Origin: Litorisediminicola beolgyonensis
GTDB lineage: Bacteria > Pseudomonadota > Alphaproteobacteria > Rhodobacterales > Rhodobacteraceae
Assembly: GCF_042679605.1 (NCBI RefSeq)
Contig: NZ_JBHTMU010000001.1
Location: 62,001 to 126,000 of the forward strand
DNA: 64,000 nt
Reading direction: 5' to 3'
The position numbers and the translations under genes are program-made. Each line of letters starts with the position of its first letter. The first letter of the stretch is position 1. Positions 1 through 10,065 of the stretch are shown in pieces. Under the pieces are notes generated by a model. That model did not search any database. It saw only the letters and a program-made list of their open reading frames with translations, and was not told where the DNA came from.

Positions 1-2541
<2,541 letters not shown>

Positions 2542-2652
2542 GGACTGCTCTCTTCTTGCCTTTGACAAACCCGTGTGCGGCATCCGCTTGCCCGTCCCGG
2601 TCCGAGCCCATAGACAAACGGAAAGAGAGCGGCCGTGCAGCGCCACGCAGGC

Positions 2653-2681
2653 GATGTAAGGACAGGCTGGTGGCGTGTCAA
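2653..2681 (-). promoter_or_regulatory. Probable secA promoter (-35/-10)
   Basis: On the minus strand there is TTGACA (2681-2676), a 17-base spacer, and TACATC (2658-2653). This is a perfect -35 hexamer and a reasonable -10 box about 112 bases upstream of the secA start codon. It would leave an untranslated leader of roughly 100 bases. Confidence 0.6.
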
Positions 2682-2730
2682 CGTCGCCCCCTTGGGTCGC
2701 TGCGACAGAGAGACGAAGGGAGAGTCCTCG

Positions 2731-3612
2731 ATGCACAGGTTTACCATCGGCGCCGCGCTCATGGCGGCCCTCATGGCCGGTCCGGTCACGGCGCAGGAAA
2801 CGGCGTCCGACACCGCCACCCCCGACGCCGCTCCGGAGGCCGACCTCGGCCAGGTCGTGGCCACGGTCAACGGTCAGGACATCACGCTCGGAGAGATGCT
2901 CATGATCCGCTCCGGCCTGCCCGAGCAGTATCAGCAGCTGCCCGATACGGTGCTCTGGGACGGCATCCTCGACCAGCTCATCCAGCAGGAAGTCCTGAGC
3001 CAGACCGACATGGCGGAAGAGACCGAGCGGGTGCGGATTGCGCTCAAGAACGAGCGCCGCGCGCTGATCGCCTCGGAAGCGCTGGCCAAGCTCTCGGAAC
3101 AGCTTTGGACCGAAGAGGATGTCCAGAAAGCCTATGAAGAGGCCTTTGCGGGCCAGGAGATGGGCGAGGAGTACAACGCGCAGCACATTCTCGTGGAAAC
3201 CGAGGAAGACGCGCTCGCGATCAAGGAAGAGCTCGATGGCGGCGCCGATTTCGACACGCTCGCCAAGGAGCGCTCGACCGGACCGTCCGGTCCGCAGGGC
3301 GGCCAGCTTGGCTGGTTCGGCCAGGGCCAGATGGTCGAGCCCTTCGAGAAGGCCGTGATGGCGCTCGAGGCCGGCCAGGTCTCGGAGCCGGTCCAGACCC
3401 AGTTCGGCTGGCACGTCATCCGTCTGAATGAGACTCGCGACCGCCAGGCGCCGCCGCTCGATCAGGTGCGTGACCAGATCGTCGCGCAGCTCGAACGCCA
3501 GGGCGTCGAGGAGAAGATCAAGGAACTCGTGGACGGCGCCGAGGTGACACGCACCGATACCGCCGATGTCGACACCTCGGTGCTGTCGCGCACCGATCTT
3601 ATCGAGAACTGA
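2731..3612 (+). CDS. Periplasmic parvulin-type peptidyl-prolyl cis-trans isomerase
   Basis: This 293-residue protein has a Sec signal peptide (MHRFTIGAALMAALMAGPVTAQ, cleaved after TA), an N-terminal helical chaperone region, and a parvulin (rotamase) domain at about residues 145-240. The domain shows the hallmark AQHILVETEEDA start, the GGQLGWFGQGQMV turn and QFGWHVIRL end. It should catalyse prolyl isomerisation and assist folding of exported proteins in the periplasm, like PrsA/PpiD/SurA relatives. The start ATG is preceded by GAAGGGAGA. It lies one base upstream of argJ, so the two are probably co-transcribed, and it is divergent from secA. The fit to the family is clear; client proteins are unknown. 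Confidence 0.92.
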   Translation: MHRFTIGAALMAALMAGPVTAQETASDTATPDAAPEADLGQVVATVNGQDITLGEMLMIRSGLPEQYQQLPDTVLWDGILDQLIQQEVLSQTDMAEETERVRIALKNERRALIASEALAKLSEQLWTEEDVQKAYEEAFAGQEMGEEYNAQHILVETEEDALAIKEELDGGADFDTLAKERSTGPSGPQGGQLGWFGQGQMVEPFEKAVMALEAGQVSEPVQTQFGWHVIRLNETRDRQAPPLDQVRDQIVAQLERQGVEEKIKELVDGAEVTRTDTADVDTSVLSRTDLIEN

Positions 3613-3613
3613 C

Positions 3614-4843
3614 ATGGCCAAGATCACCCAGGTCTCACCGCTGGCGCCCGAGGCGTTTCCCGATCTGCCGGTGATCAAGGGCCTGCGCTTCGCCGCCACG
3701 GCGGCGGGCGTGCGCTATGCGGGCCGGACGGACGTGATGCTCGCGCATCTGGCGCCCGGCTCGGTCATGACCGGGGTCTTCACCCGGTCCAAGACCCGCT
3801 CGGCCAACGTGCTCGACTGCCAGGCCAAGATCGGCGGCGAGACCGGCGACGGTGCGGCGATCCTCGTGAATTCGGGTAACTCCAACGCTTTCACGGGGCG
3901 GGCGGGCGACGAGTCGGTCGGGGCGCTCTGCCAGGCGGTGGGGCGGGCGATGGACCTTCCGGAGACGCGGGTCTTCACCTCTTCGACCGGCGTGATCGGC
4001 GAGCGGCTGCCGCATGACCGCATCATCGCGAAGGTCGACGACCTTGTCGCCGCGCTCGACGAGGGCGGCATTGCCGAGGCCGCGCGTGCCATCATGACCA
4101 CCGACACCTTCCCCAAGGGCGCCTGCGAAACCGTTGCGCTCGAGGGCGGCGAGGTGCGGATCGCGGGCATCGCCAAGGGCTCGGGCATGATCGCGCCCGA
4201 CATGGCCACGATGCTCGTCTACGTCTTCACCGATGCCAAGATCGACCGGGCCGACCTGCAGGCGCTGGTCTCCGAGATCACCGACCGGACCTTCAACGCG
4301 ATCACCGTGGACAGCGACACCTCGACCTCGGACACGCTCCTGATGGGCGCGACCGGGGCGTCGGGCGTCGCCGTGGACCGCAACAACGAGGCCTTTGCCC
4401 AGGCCTTGGAGCGTGTCTTCCGCGATCTCGCGCATCAGGTCGTCCGGGACGGCGAGGGCGCGACCAAGTTCGTCACCGTCGAGGTCACCGGCGCCGAGAG
4501 TGACGCGGACGCGCGGGTGCATGCGATGTCGATCGCCAACTCGCCGCTCGTGAAGACCGCCATCGCGGGCGAGGACCCGAACTGGGGCCGCGTCGTCATG
4601 GCCATCGGCAAGTCCGGAGCCGCCGCGGATCGCGATCTCCTGACCATCCGCTTCGGTGACGTGCTCGTCGCCGAAAAGGGGTGGGTTTCGCCCGACTACC
4701 GCGAGGAGCAGGGCGCGTCGGAGATGAAGAAGGCCGAGATCACCATCTCGGTCGATCTGGGTCTCGGCGACGGTCAATACACCGCCTGGACCTGCGATCT
4801 GACCCACGGCTACATCTCGATCAACGCGGATTACCGGTCTTGA
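3614..4843 (+). CDS. argJ: Bifunctional glutamate N-acetyltransferase / amino-acid acetyltransferase ArgJ
   Basis: ArgJ transfers the acetyl group of N-acetylornithine to glutamate, recycling acetyl groups in the cyclic arginine pathway; bifunctional forms also use acetyl-CoA. The 409-residue protein contains KGSGMIAPDMATMLVYVFTD, in which the precursor is cut between Ala198 and Thr199, and Thr199 becomes the nucleophile. The oxyanion region SSTGVIGERLP and the C-terminal NADYRS ending are also typical. The start ATG is one base after the parvulin stop codon, so translation is likely coupled. Pairing of argJ with a parvulin and a mutT gene near secA is common in Rhodobacteraceae. Confidence 0.97.
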   Translation: MAKITQVSPLAPEAFPDLPVIKGLRFAATAAGVRYAGRTDVMLAHLAPGSVMTGVFTRSKTRSANVLDCQAKIGGETGDGAAILVNSGNSNAFTGRAGDESVGALCQAVGRAMDLPETRVFTSSTGVIGERLPHDRIIAKVDDLVAALDEGGIAEAARAIMTTDTFPKGACETVALEGGEVRIAGIAKGSGMIAPDMATMLVYVFTDAKIDRADLQALVSEITDRTFNAITVDSDTSTSDTLLMGATGASGVAVDRNNEAFAQALERVFRDLAHQVVRDGEGATKFVTVEVTGAESDADARVHAMSIANSPLVKTAIAGEDPNWGRVVMAIGKSGAAADRDLLTIRFGDVLVAEKGWVSPDYREEQGASEMKKAEITISVDLGLGDGQYTAWTCDLTHGYISINADYRS

Positions 4844-4892
4844 TCCGGAAGAACGTGCCCGGCGTCGGTCTTTTCATGCGCGGGGAACGCGC

Positions 4893-5291
4893 GTGAAGAT
4901 CGTCCTCGTTTCGGCCGTGGCGCTGATCGATGTCGACGGGCGCGTGCTGCTGGCGCAGCGGCCCGAGGGCAAGTCGATGGCCGGTCTCTGGGAGTTTCCC
5001 GGCGGCAAGGTCGAGGCTGGCGAGTCGCCCGAAGCGGCGCTGATCCGGGAGCTTCAGGAAGAGCTGGGCATCGACACCTGGGCCTCCTGCCTCGCGCCCC
5101 TGACCTTTGCCAGCCACAGCTATGACGAGTTCCATCTCCTGATGCCGCTCTTCGCCTGCCGCAAATGGGAGGGCACGCCGCAAAGCCGCGAAGGCCAGTC
5201 GCTCGCCTGGGTCAAGGCGCGCGATCTGGCGAAATACGAGATGCCGCCCGCCGATATCCCGTTGATTCCGATCCTGCGCGATTGGCTTTGA
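4893..5291 (+). CDS. mutT: 8-oxo-dGTP diphosphatase (MutT-type Nudix hydrolase)
   Basis: A 132-residue Nudix protein of the usual MutT length. The Nudix box GX5EX7REUXEEXGU is seen as GGKVEAGESPEA followed by ALIRELQEELGI, at about residues 37-60. MutT removes oxidised guanine nucleotides from the pool and so prevents A:T to C:G changes. The start codon is GTG at 4893, 49 bases after argJ. The C-terminal LAKYEMPPADIPLIPIL segment is typical of alphaproteobacterial MutT. Probably part of the ppiC-argJ-mutT transcript. Confidence 0.93.
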   Translation: MKIVLVSAVALIDVDGRVLLAQRPEGKSMAGLWEFPGGKVEAGESPEAALIRELQEELGIDTWASCLAPLTFASHSYDEFHLLMPLFACRKWEGTPQSREGQSLAWVKARDLAKYEMPPADIPLIPILRDWL

Positions 5292-5433
5292 CCCAGATAT
5301 CGCCGCGCGAACGAAAGAAACTTACAATACCTAGTGTTTCCTTAAAATTTCATAACATTGCGACCTCTGTCGCGTGGATTTCTCTACCGCCTTGCTCTAT
5401 TTTTTAGCGCAGAGCTGGATTGGGGGATTCAGA

Positions 5434-5562
5434 ATGCTTCGCACGATCATCATGGGCAGCTGCGTGTCCGTTCAAGGAATTCTTGAAAAAACCTTGCCCG
5501 ACGGACGCCTCGTCGTCCGCGTAGGGCAACGCCTCTTCACCGGGCTCCCGGTCGCCATCTGA
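5434..5562 (+). CDS. Small 42-residue protein of unknown function
   Basis: A short ORF starts at ATG 5434 and reads MLRTIIMGSCVSVQGILE then KTLPDGRLVVRVGQRLFTG and ends LPVAI. A GGGGGA Shine-Dalgarno-like stretch precedes the start (5422-5427). The pattern of a small beta-rich protein with a -LPDGR-VVRVG-R-FTG-PV- core resembles short conserved hypothetical proteins I associate with Rhodobacteraceae, but I cannot run a search. It sits in an isolated pocket: 142 bases of unusually AT-rich DNA upstream, and a strong hairpin at 5584-5603 downstream. No signal peptide or membrane segment is evident. Function unknown. Confidence 0.6.
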   Translation: MLRTIIMGSCVSVQGILEKTLPDGRLVVRVGQRLFTGLPVAI

Positions 5563-5583
5563 GCCGCGAATGCGGCGCAAAGC

Positions 5584-5603
5584 GGAGGGCCGGTCGGCCC
5601 TCC
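5584..5603. terminator. Hairpin between convergent genes, likely bidirectional terminator
   Basis: GGAGGGCC (5584-5591) and GGCCCTCC (5596-5603) form a perfect 8-bp stem with a GGTC loop. It lies between the small gene ending at 5562 and the convergent protease gene ending at 5629. There is no strong T-run on either side, so it may need Rho or act mainly in RNA protection. Confidence 0.5.
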
Positions 5604-5628
5604 TGTCGGCGTGGCGTCTGACCTGCGC

Positions 5629-6666
5629 TCAACCCACCAGCGGCGTGTCGGCGACGTAGGTCGTCTCGTAGCCCATGTCTGCCAGCGAGGCGATGGTCAT
5701 CGCCGAGAGCGTGTTCGACGCGTCTATGAGGCCCGTCATCAGCTCGTTTCCGAAGGTCTCCTCGTCCCAGTGGACACCGGCGGTTCCCGGCCCGTAATCC
5801 TGCTCGATGGGGATGAGCCCGGTGCCACCGGCCGCGGCATATTCGGCATTGGCGAGCGCCCCGGTGAAATAGAGCCCGTCCTCGGAGACCAGGTTCAGAT
5901 TGTCCCACTGCCCGCCGATCCCGACGGCATGCAGCATCTCGTGCAGGACGATGTCTCCGAAGAGACCGCTGTCGAGATAGGTCTGCGCGTCGGCGGTGTC
6001 GAACTGCATGAAGGAATAGGCCGGAAGCTGGTCATGGGTCCGGTAGGCGACCACGCCGGTCTGTCCCAGCACGTTGCCCGCCCCGTCGATCGCGGTCATC
6101 TCGGCGTCGATATAGAGATCGTCCACCCGTCCGGCCATCGGCACGCGCTCGTCGCTGAGCTCGCCGATGATGATCGAGCAGATGAAATCGGCCGCGTCGG
6201 TGAAGAGCGTTTGCAGCTCCGTCGTCCAGCCTTCGCCGGAAAAGCCCAGATCGATATTGTAGCTGGTCTTGGTGTCGCCGCCCGCGGTGTAGGAGGTGAG
6301 AAGCCCGCTATCGGTGCCGGAGCCCGGCTTGCCGCCGCCTCCGCCGCCGCCACCTCCCTTGCCGCCGCCGCCCCCGCCATCGGTGCCGGGTTTCGCCGAG
6401 GCGAGCCCGTCCAGACGACCGAGAAGCTCGCCGAGCGATCCCTCGAAGGCGATGCCCTGGGTGTCGGTGAGGATCGGGGCGCTGATGGCGTTCTCGGCGG
6501 CGCGCTCGAGGCCGTCAGCCGCGGGACCCGTGAAGACGAAGCTGTCTTCTCCGGCCCAAGACAGAAGATCGGGAAGGTCGCTGGCGTCTGAAGGAGATGG
6601 GGGAGCGGCGGGTGCGGGCGTGAGAGCCGTGCCGAGGGAGAGATCGAGGGGCTGGAAAGGCATCAT
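5629..6666 (-). CDS. Leishmanolysin-like (M8 family) zinc metalloprotease
   Basis: A 345-residue protein with HEMLH (His242-Glu243-His246) as the zinc-binding HExxH helix, and a distant third ligand in GVHWDEETFGNELMTG (His299). This spacing and the HW...ELMTG sequence are the signature of the M8 leishmanolysin fold rather than thermolysin or astacin. Residues 1-90 form an unrelated N-terminal region (with LSWAGEDSFVFTG), joined by a linker of almost pure glycine at about 97-115. No Sec or Tat signal is visible, so export, if it occurs, might use type I secretion. The start is the first of two tandem ATG codons. Family assignment is strong; substrate is unknown. Confidence 0.8.
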   Translation of the reverse strand: MMPFQPLDLSLGTALTPAPAAPPSPSDASDLPDLLSWAGEDSFVFTGPAADGLERAAENAISAPILTDTQGIAFEGSLGELLGRLDGLASAKPGTDGGGGGGKGGGGGGGGGKPGSGTDSGLLTSYTAGGDTKTSYNIDLGFSGEGWTTELQTLFTDAADFICSIIIGELSDERVPMAGRVDDLYIDAEMTAIDGAGNVLGQTGVVAYRTHDQLPAYSFMQFDTADAQTYLDSGLFGDIVLHEMLHAVGIGGQWDNLNLVSEDGLYFTGALANAEYAAAGGTGLIPIEQDYGPGTAGVHWDEETFGNELMTGLIDASNTLSAMTIASLADMGYETTYVADTPLVG

Positions 6667-6829
6667 GGAAAGGGTCTCCGCGGAAGAATGAAGTCAGACC
6701 ATGCGAGCCCGCGGCGGATCGCGCAAATTTTCCTGAAAACTGGCGACAAACGCGCGACGAACGGAAGATACGCCCCCGGATCGTTTCTCGCATCCGCCTC
6801 CCTCGGGCAGGTCTGCCCGCATCTCAGCA

Positions 6830-6841
6830 CATTTCGAAATG
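6830..6841. promoter_or_regulatory. 12-bp perfect palindrome upstream of the M8 protease gene
   Basis: CATTTCGAAATG is a perfect palindrome in the 242-base gap between the M8 protease gene and infB. A second dyad, GGGCAG-GT-CTGCCC, is at 6805-6818. Either could be an operator for the protease gene, whose promoter must lie here, but no binding protein can be named. Confidence 0.3.
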
Positions 6842-6854
6842 CTCTGGCGAAACG

Positions 6855-6886
6855 AAAACGGGCGGACCCTGAGGTCCGCCCGTTTT
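6855..6886 (-). terminator. Intrinsic terminator of the rimP-nusA-infB operon
   Basis: A 14-bp perfect stem (6855-6868 with 6873-6886) with a 4-base CTGA loop ends in TTTT on the minus strand. It begins 22 bases after the infB stop codon. As the stem is flanked by A-runs and T-runs it can work in both directions. Confidence 0.85.
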
Positions 6887-6908
6887 AAATGTCCGACTGC
6901 GCCTAAGG

Positions 6909-9419
6909 TCAGGCGAGCGTGCGCTCGACCTCTTCGCGCTCGAAGATCTCGATGACGTCGCCGGGGCGAACGTCGTCGTAATTCTCGAAGGCCATGCCGC
7001 ATTCCTGACCGGACTGAACCTCGGAGACCTCGTCCTTGAAGCGCTTGAGCGTCTTCAGCGTGCCTTCGTGGATCACCACGTCGTCGCGCAGGAGGCGCAC
7101 ACCGGCGGAGCGGCGCGCGACGCCTTCGGTGACGAGGCAGCCCGCGACCTTGCCGACATTGGAGACCTTGAAGACCTCCTTGATCTGGGCGTAGCCGATG
7201 AAGTTCTCGCGAACCTCGTTCGACAGAAGGCCCGAAGCCGCCGCTTTCACGTCGTCCACGAGGTCGTAGATCACGCTGTAGTAGCGGATCTCGACGCCCT
7301 TCTGGTTCGCGGAGTTCCGCGCCGGAGCGTTGGCCCGGACGTTGAAGCCCATGATCGGAGCGCCGGAGGCCTCGGCCAGACCCACATCGGTTTCGGTGAT
7401 CGCACCGACGCCGTAATGCAGAACGCGGACGCGGACCTCGTCGTTGCCGATCTTTTCCATCGCCTGAACGATGGCTTCGGCGGAGCCCTGCACGTCGGCT
7501 TTGACCAGGATCGGCAGTTCGGAGACGTTCTCGTCGTCCTTGGCCTTCTGCATCAGCTGCTCGAGCGTGGTTGCGGCACCGGCTGCGGCGCGCTTGTCCT
7601 TGGCCGCCTGCTGGCGGTACTCGGCGATCTCGCGGGCCTGCGCCTCGGTCTCGACGACGTTCAGAACGTCACCTGCCTCGGGCGTGCCGTTGATGCCCAG
7701 AACCTCGACCGGAACGGACGGACCGGCTTCCTTGACCCGCTTGCCCTGGTCGTTCTCCATGGCGCGGACCTTGCCGTACTGCTCGCCGACGACGAAGATG
7801 TCGCCCTGCTTCAGCGTGCCGTTCTGGACCAGGACGGTGGCGACCGGACCGCGGCCCACGTCGAGCTTGGCTTCGATCACCGCGCCCTGGGCGGGACGGT
7901 TCGGGTTCGCCTTGAGTTCGAGGATCTCGGCCTGCAGCGCGATGGCTTCCAGAAGCTCGTCCAGACCCTGACCCGTCTGGGCGGAGACCTCGACATCCTG
8001 CACGTCGCCGGACATCTGCTCGACGACCACCTCATGCTGGAGAAGGTCGGTGCGCACCTTGGTCGGGTTCGCTTCGGGCTTGTCGATCTTGTTGATCGCC
8101 ACGATCATCGGGACCTTGGCGGCCTTCGCGTGGGCGATCGCCTCGACGGTCTGCGGCATCACGGCGTCATCCGCGGCCACCACCAGCACGACGATATCCG
8201 TCACCTGCGCGCCGCGAGAGCGCATCGAGGTGAAGGCCGCGTGGCCGGGCGTGTCGAGGAACGACAGGGTCGTGCCACCTTCGGTCGTCACCTGGTAGGC
8301 GCCGATATGCTGGGTGATGCCGCCGGCTTCGCCCGCGACGACCTTGGTCTTGCGGATCGCGTCGAGCAGCGAGGTCTTGCCGTGGTCGACATGGCCCATG
8401 ATCGTGATGACCGGCGGACGCGGCTGCAGATCCTCGGGCTTGTCCTCGGTCTGCTCGATCACCTGCTCGACGTCGGCGTCGGAGACGCGGGTCACGCGGT
8501 GGCCGAACTCTTCGATGATGAGTTCCGCGGTATCGGCATCGATGGACTGGTTCTGGGTCGCCATGACGCCGTTGTTCATCAGCGACTTGATGACGTCGCC
8601 CACGCGCTCGGCCATGCGGTTGGCAAGCTCGGCGACGGTGATCGCCTCGGGCAGTTGCACGTCGCGCATGACCTTTTCACGCTGCACGGGGCCGCCCATC
8701 GCCTTCTGGCGGGCGCGCTCCTGCTTGCGCTTCATCGCGGCCATGGACTTCTGACGCCCGCCTTCGCCCGAAAGGGCCTGGTTCAGGGTCAGCTTGCCGG
8801 AGCGGCGGTTGCCGTCGTCGCGTGTCTTGACCGAGCGGCCACGCTCTTCGCGCTCGCGCTCGGATTTGCGCGGGCCGGTATCGGTTTTCTTCACGGCGGG
8901 CTTGGCGGCGGCGGAGTCGGCAGCGGGCTCGGGCTGCGCCGGGGCGTTCTTCGCCTCTTCGGCGGCCTTGCGGGCGCGCTCTTCTTCCTCGGCCTTGGCG
9001 CGAGCCTTTTCCTCGGCTTCGCGCTGCTCGCGCTCTTTCTGTTCCTTCTCGGCGCGCAGGCGATCACGCTCTTCGGCGCGGGCCTTTTCCTCGGCCTCAC
9101 GCTGAGCGGCCTCGTCGGCCTCGCGTGCCTTGGCGGCCTGCAGCGCCTTCAGGCGGCGCTCCATCTCGGCATCGGAAATGCCCGCGGGCCGCTTTGCGCT
9201 GGCGGCCGCGGCCTGCAGCTTGGGATCGGACTTGCCGCTCCCGCCCCCGGCGGATGCGCCAGAGCCTGCCGCGGCGCCGGGCTTCGGCACCACGACCCGC
9301 TTGCGCTTGGTCTCGACTACGACATTCTTGGTCCGTCCGTGGCTGAAGCTCTGCTTCACTTGCCCCGACCGGGGACCGCCGCGCACACCCAAAGTCTTTT
9401 TGCCGTCGTTATCGCTCAT
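6909..9419 (-). CDS. infB: Translation initiation factor IF-2
   Basis: IF-2 is the GTPase that places initiator tRNA on the 30S subunit and promotes 50S joining. The 836-residue protein has a charged, Ala/Lys/Glu/Arg-rich N-terminal extension with a long coiled-coil stretch (about residues 85-200), the IF2_N module, and the G domain with GHVDHGKT (residues 342-349), DTPGHAAFT and NKIDKP. Domains II, III and IV follow, ending GDVIEIFEREEVERTLA. It is the last gene of the rimP-nusA-ylxR-infB operon; nine bases separate it from ylxR, and a strong terminator follows. Confidence 0.98.
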   Translation of the reverse strand: MSDNDGKKTLGVRGGPRSGQVKQSFSHGRTKNVVVETKRKRVVVPKPGAAAGSGASAGGGSGKSDPKLQAAAASAKRPAGISDAEMERRLKALQAAKAREADEAAQREAEEKARAEERDRLRAEKEQKEREQREAEEKARAKAEEEERARKAAEEAKNAPAQPEPAADSAAAKPAVKKTDTGPRKSEREREERGRSVKTRDDGNRRSGKLTLNQALSGEGGRQKSMAAMKRKQERARQKAMGGPVQREKVMRDVQLPEAITVAELANRMAERVGDVIKSLMNNGVMATQNQSIDADTAELIIEEFGHRVTRVSDADVEQVIEQTEDKPEDLQPRPPVITIMGHVDHGKTSLLDAIRKTKVVAGEAGGITQHIGAYQVTTEGGTTLSFLDTPGHAAFTSMRSRGAQVTDIVVLVVAADDAVMPQTVEAIAHAKAAKVPMIVAINKIDKPEANPTKVRTDLLQHEVVVEQMSGDVQDVEVSAQTGQGLDELLEAIALQAEILELKANPNRPAQGAVIEAKLDVGRGPVATVLVQNGTLKQGDIFVVGEQYGKVRAMENDQGKRVKEAGPSVPVEVLGINGTPEAGDVLNVVETEAQAREIAEYRQQAAKDKRAAAGAATTLEQLMQKAKDDENVSELPILVKADVQGSAEAIVQAMEKIGNDEVRVRVLHYGVGAITETDVGLAEASGAPIMGFNVRANAPARNSANQKGVEIRYYSVIYDLVDDVKAAASGLLSNEVRENFIGYAQIKEVFKVSNVGKVAGCLVTEGVARRSAGVRLLRDDVVIHEGTLKTLKRFKDEVSEVQSGQECGMAFENYDDVRPGDVIEIFEREEVERTLA

Positions 9420-9428
9420 GAAGCTCTC

Positions 9429-10064
9429 TTATCCTTTCCGGCGGCCCCTGCCACCGTCTCCTGCATCGGCGGTTCCGATGCGGAAGCCCTTCAGACGCTG
9501 GGCTTCCTCTACAACACGTTTCGCGAGTCCACCAGCACCTAGAGCCGCGTGGATCACGGTTTCCCGGCCAAAGGCCTGGCCCAGTTCATCCGCGGTGAGC
9601 CAGCCGATATAGCGGCCGTAATGCGGGGTCGACAGCTTCGACTTGCCACGGGCGGAGCCGTCTTCTGCCTGGATCAGGACGGTCGCCTGTTCCTTGGCGA
9701 GCATGTCCTTGACCTTTTCGTACCCGGCGACCGCGTCCCCGGATTTGCGCGCGAGACTGATAAGATCCACAACGCGCCGCGCCAGCATGCGTTCCAGATG
9801 GTCGGCGAGGCCCTCGGGGGCCTCGACCGGTTGGCGGGCGGCGCGGGCGAAGAGCTTCTTGCTCTCCGCCCGGTCAATCGCTGTGCGGGTCGCCGACACC
9901 CAGATGCCGCGCCCCGGAAGCTTGCCCGCGAGATCGGGGGCAAGCGCGCCGTCAGGCGCCACGACGAAGCGGATCAGCCCGCTTGCAGGCTGCACCTCGC
10001 CGGTGGCGATGCATTTGCGCTCGGGACCCTCGTCCCGCGCCTTCTGGGCGCCGCCGCGGCTCAC
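9429..10064 (-). CDS. YlxR-family RNA-binding protein with L7Ae-like C-terminal domain
   Basis: Residues about 10-90 are a YlxR (DUF448) domain: ERKCIATGEV near the start, and LPGRGIWVSATR in the middle. Residues about 95-200 look like a ribosomal L7Ae/L30e-type RNA-binding domain (RRVVDLISLARKSGDAVAGY and later GLAKRVVEEAQRLKGFR). The two domains are separate genes in Firmicutes and fused in many alphaproteobacteria. The start codon is GTG, one base after the nusA stop, so expression is tied to nusA. YlxR proteins have been linked to transcription and to RNase P in other bacteria; the role here is inferred from context. Length 211 residues. Confidence 0.85.
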   Translation of the reverse strand: MSRGGAQKARDEGPERKCIATGEVQPASGLIRFVVAPDGALAPDLAGKLPGRGIWVSATRTAIDRAESKKLFARAARQPVEAPEGLADHLERMLARRVVDLISLARKSGDAVAGYEKVKDMLAKEQATVLIQAEDGSARGKSKLSTPHYGRYIGWLTADELGQAFGRETVIHAALGAGGLAKRVVEEAQRLKGFRIGTADAGDGGRGRRKG

Positions 10065-10065
10065 G

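Noticed and set aside
6340..6375. Glycine-codon tandem repeat in the M8 protease gene as a possible microsatellite or CRISPR-like repeat
   Set aside because: It is an in-frame polyglycine linker with no spacer structure.
7068..9542. An 824-codon plus-strand frame
   Set aside because: Antisense to infB, with no recognisable domain and biased composition.
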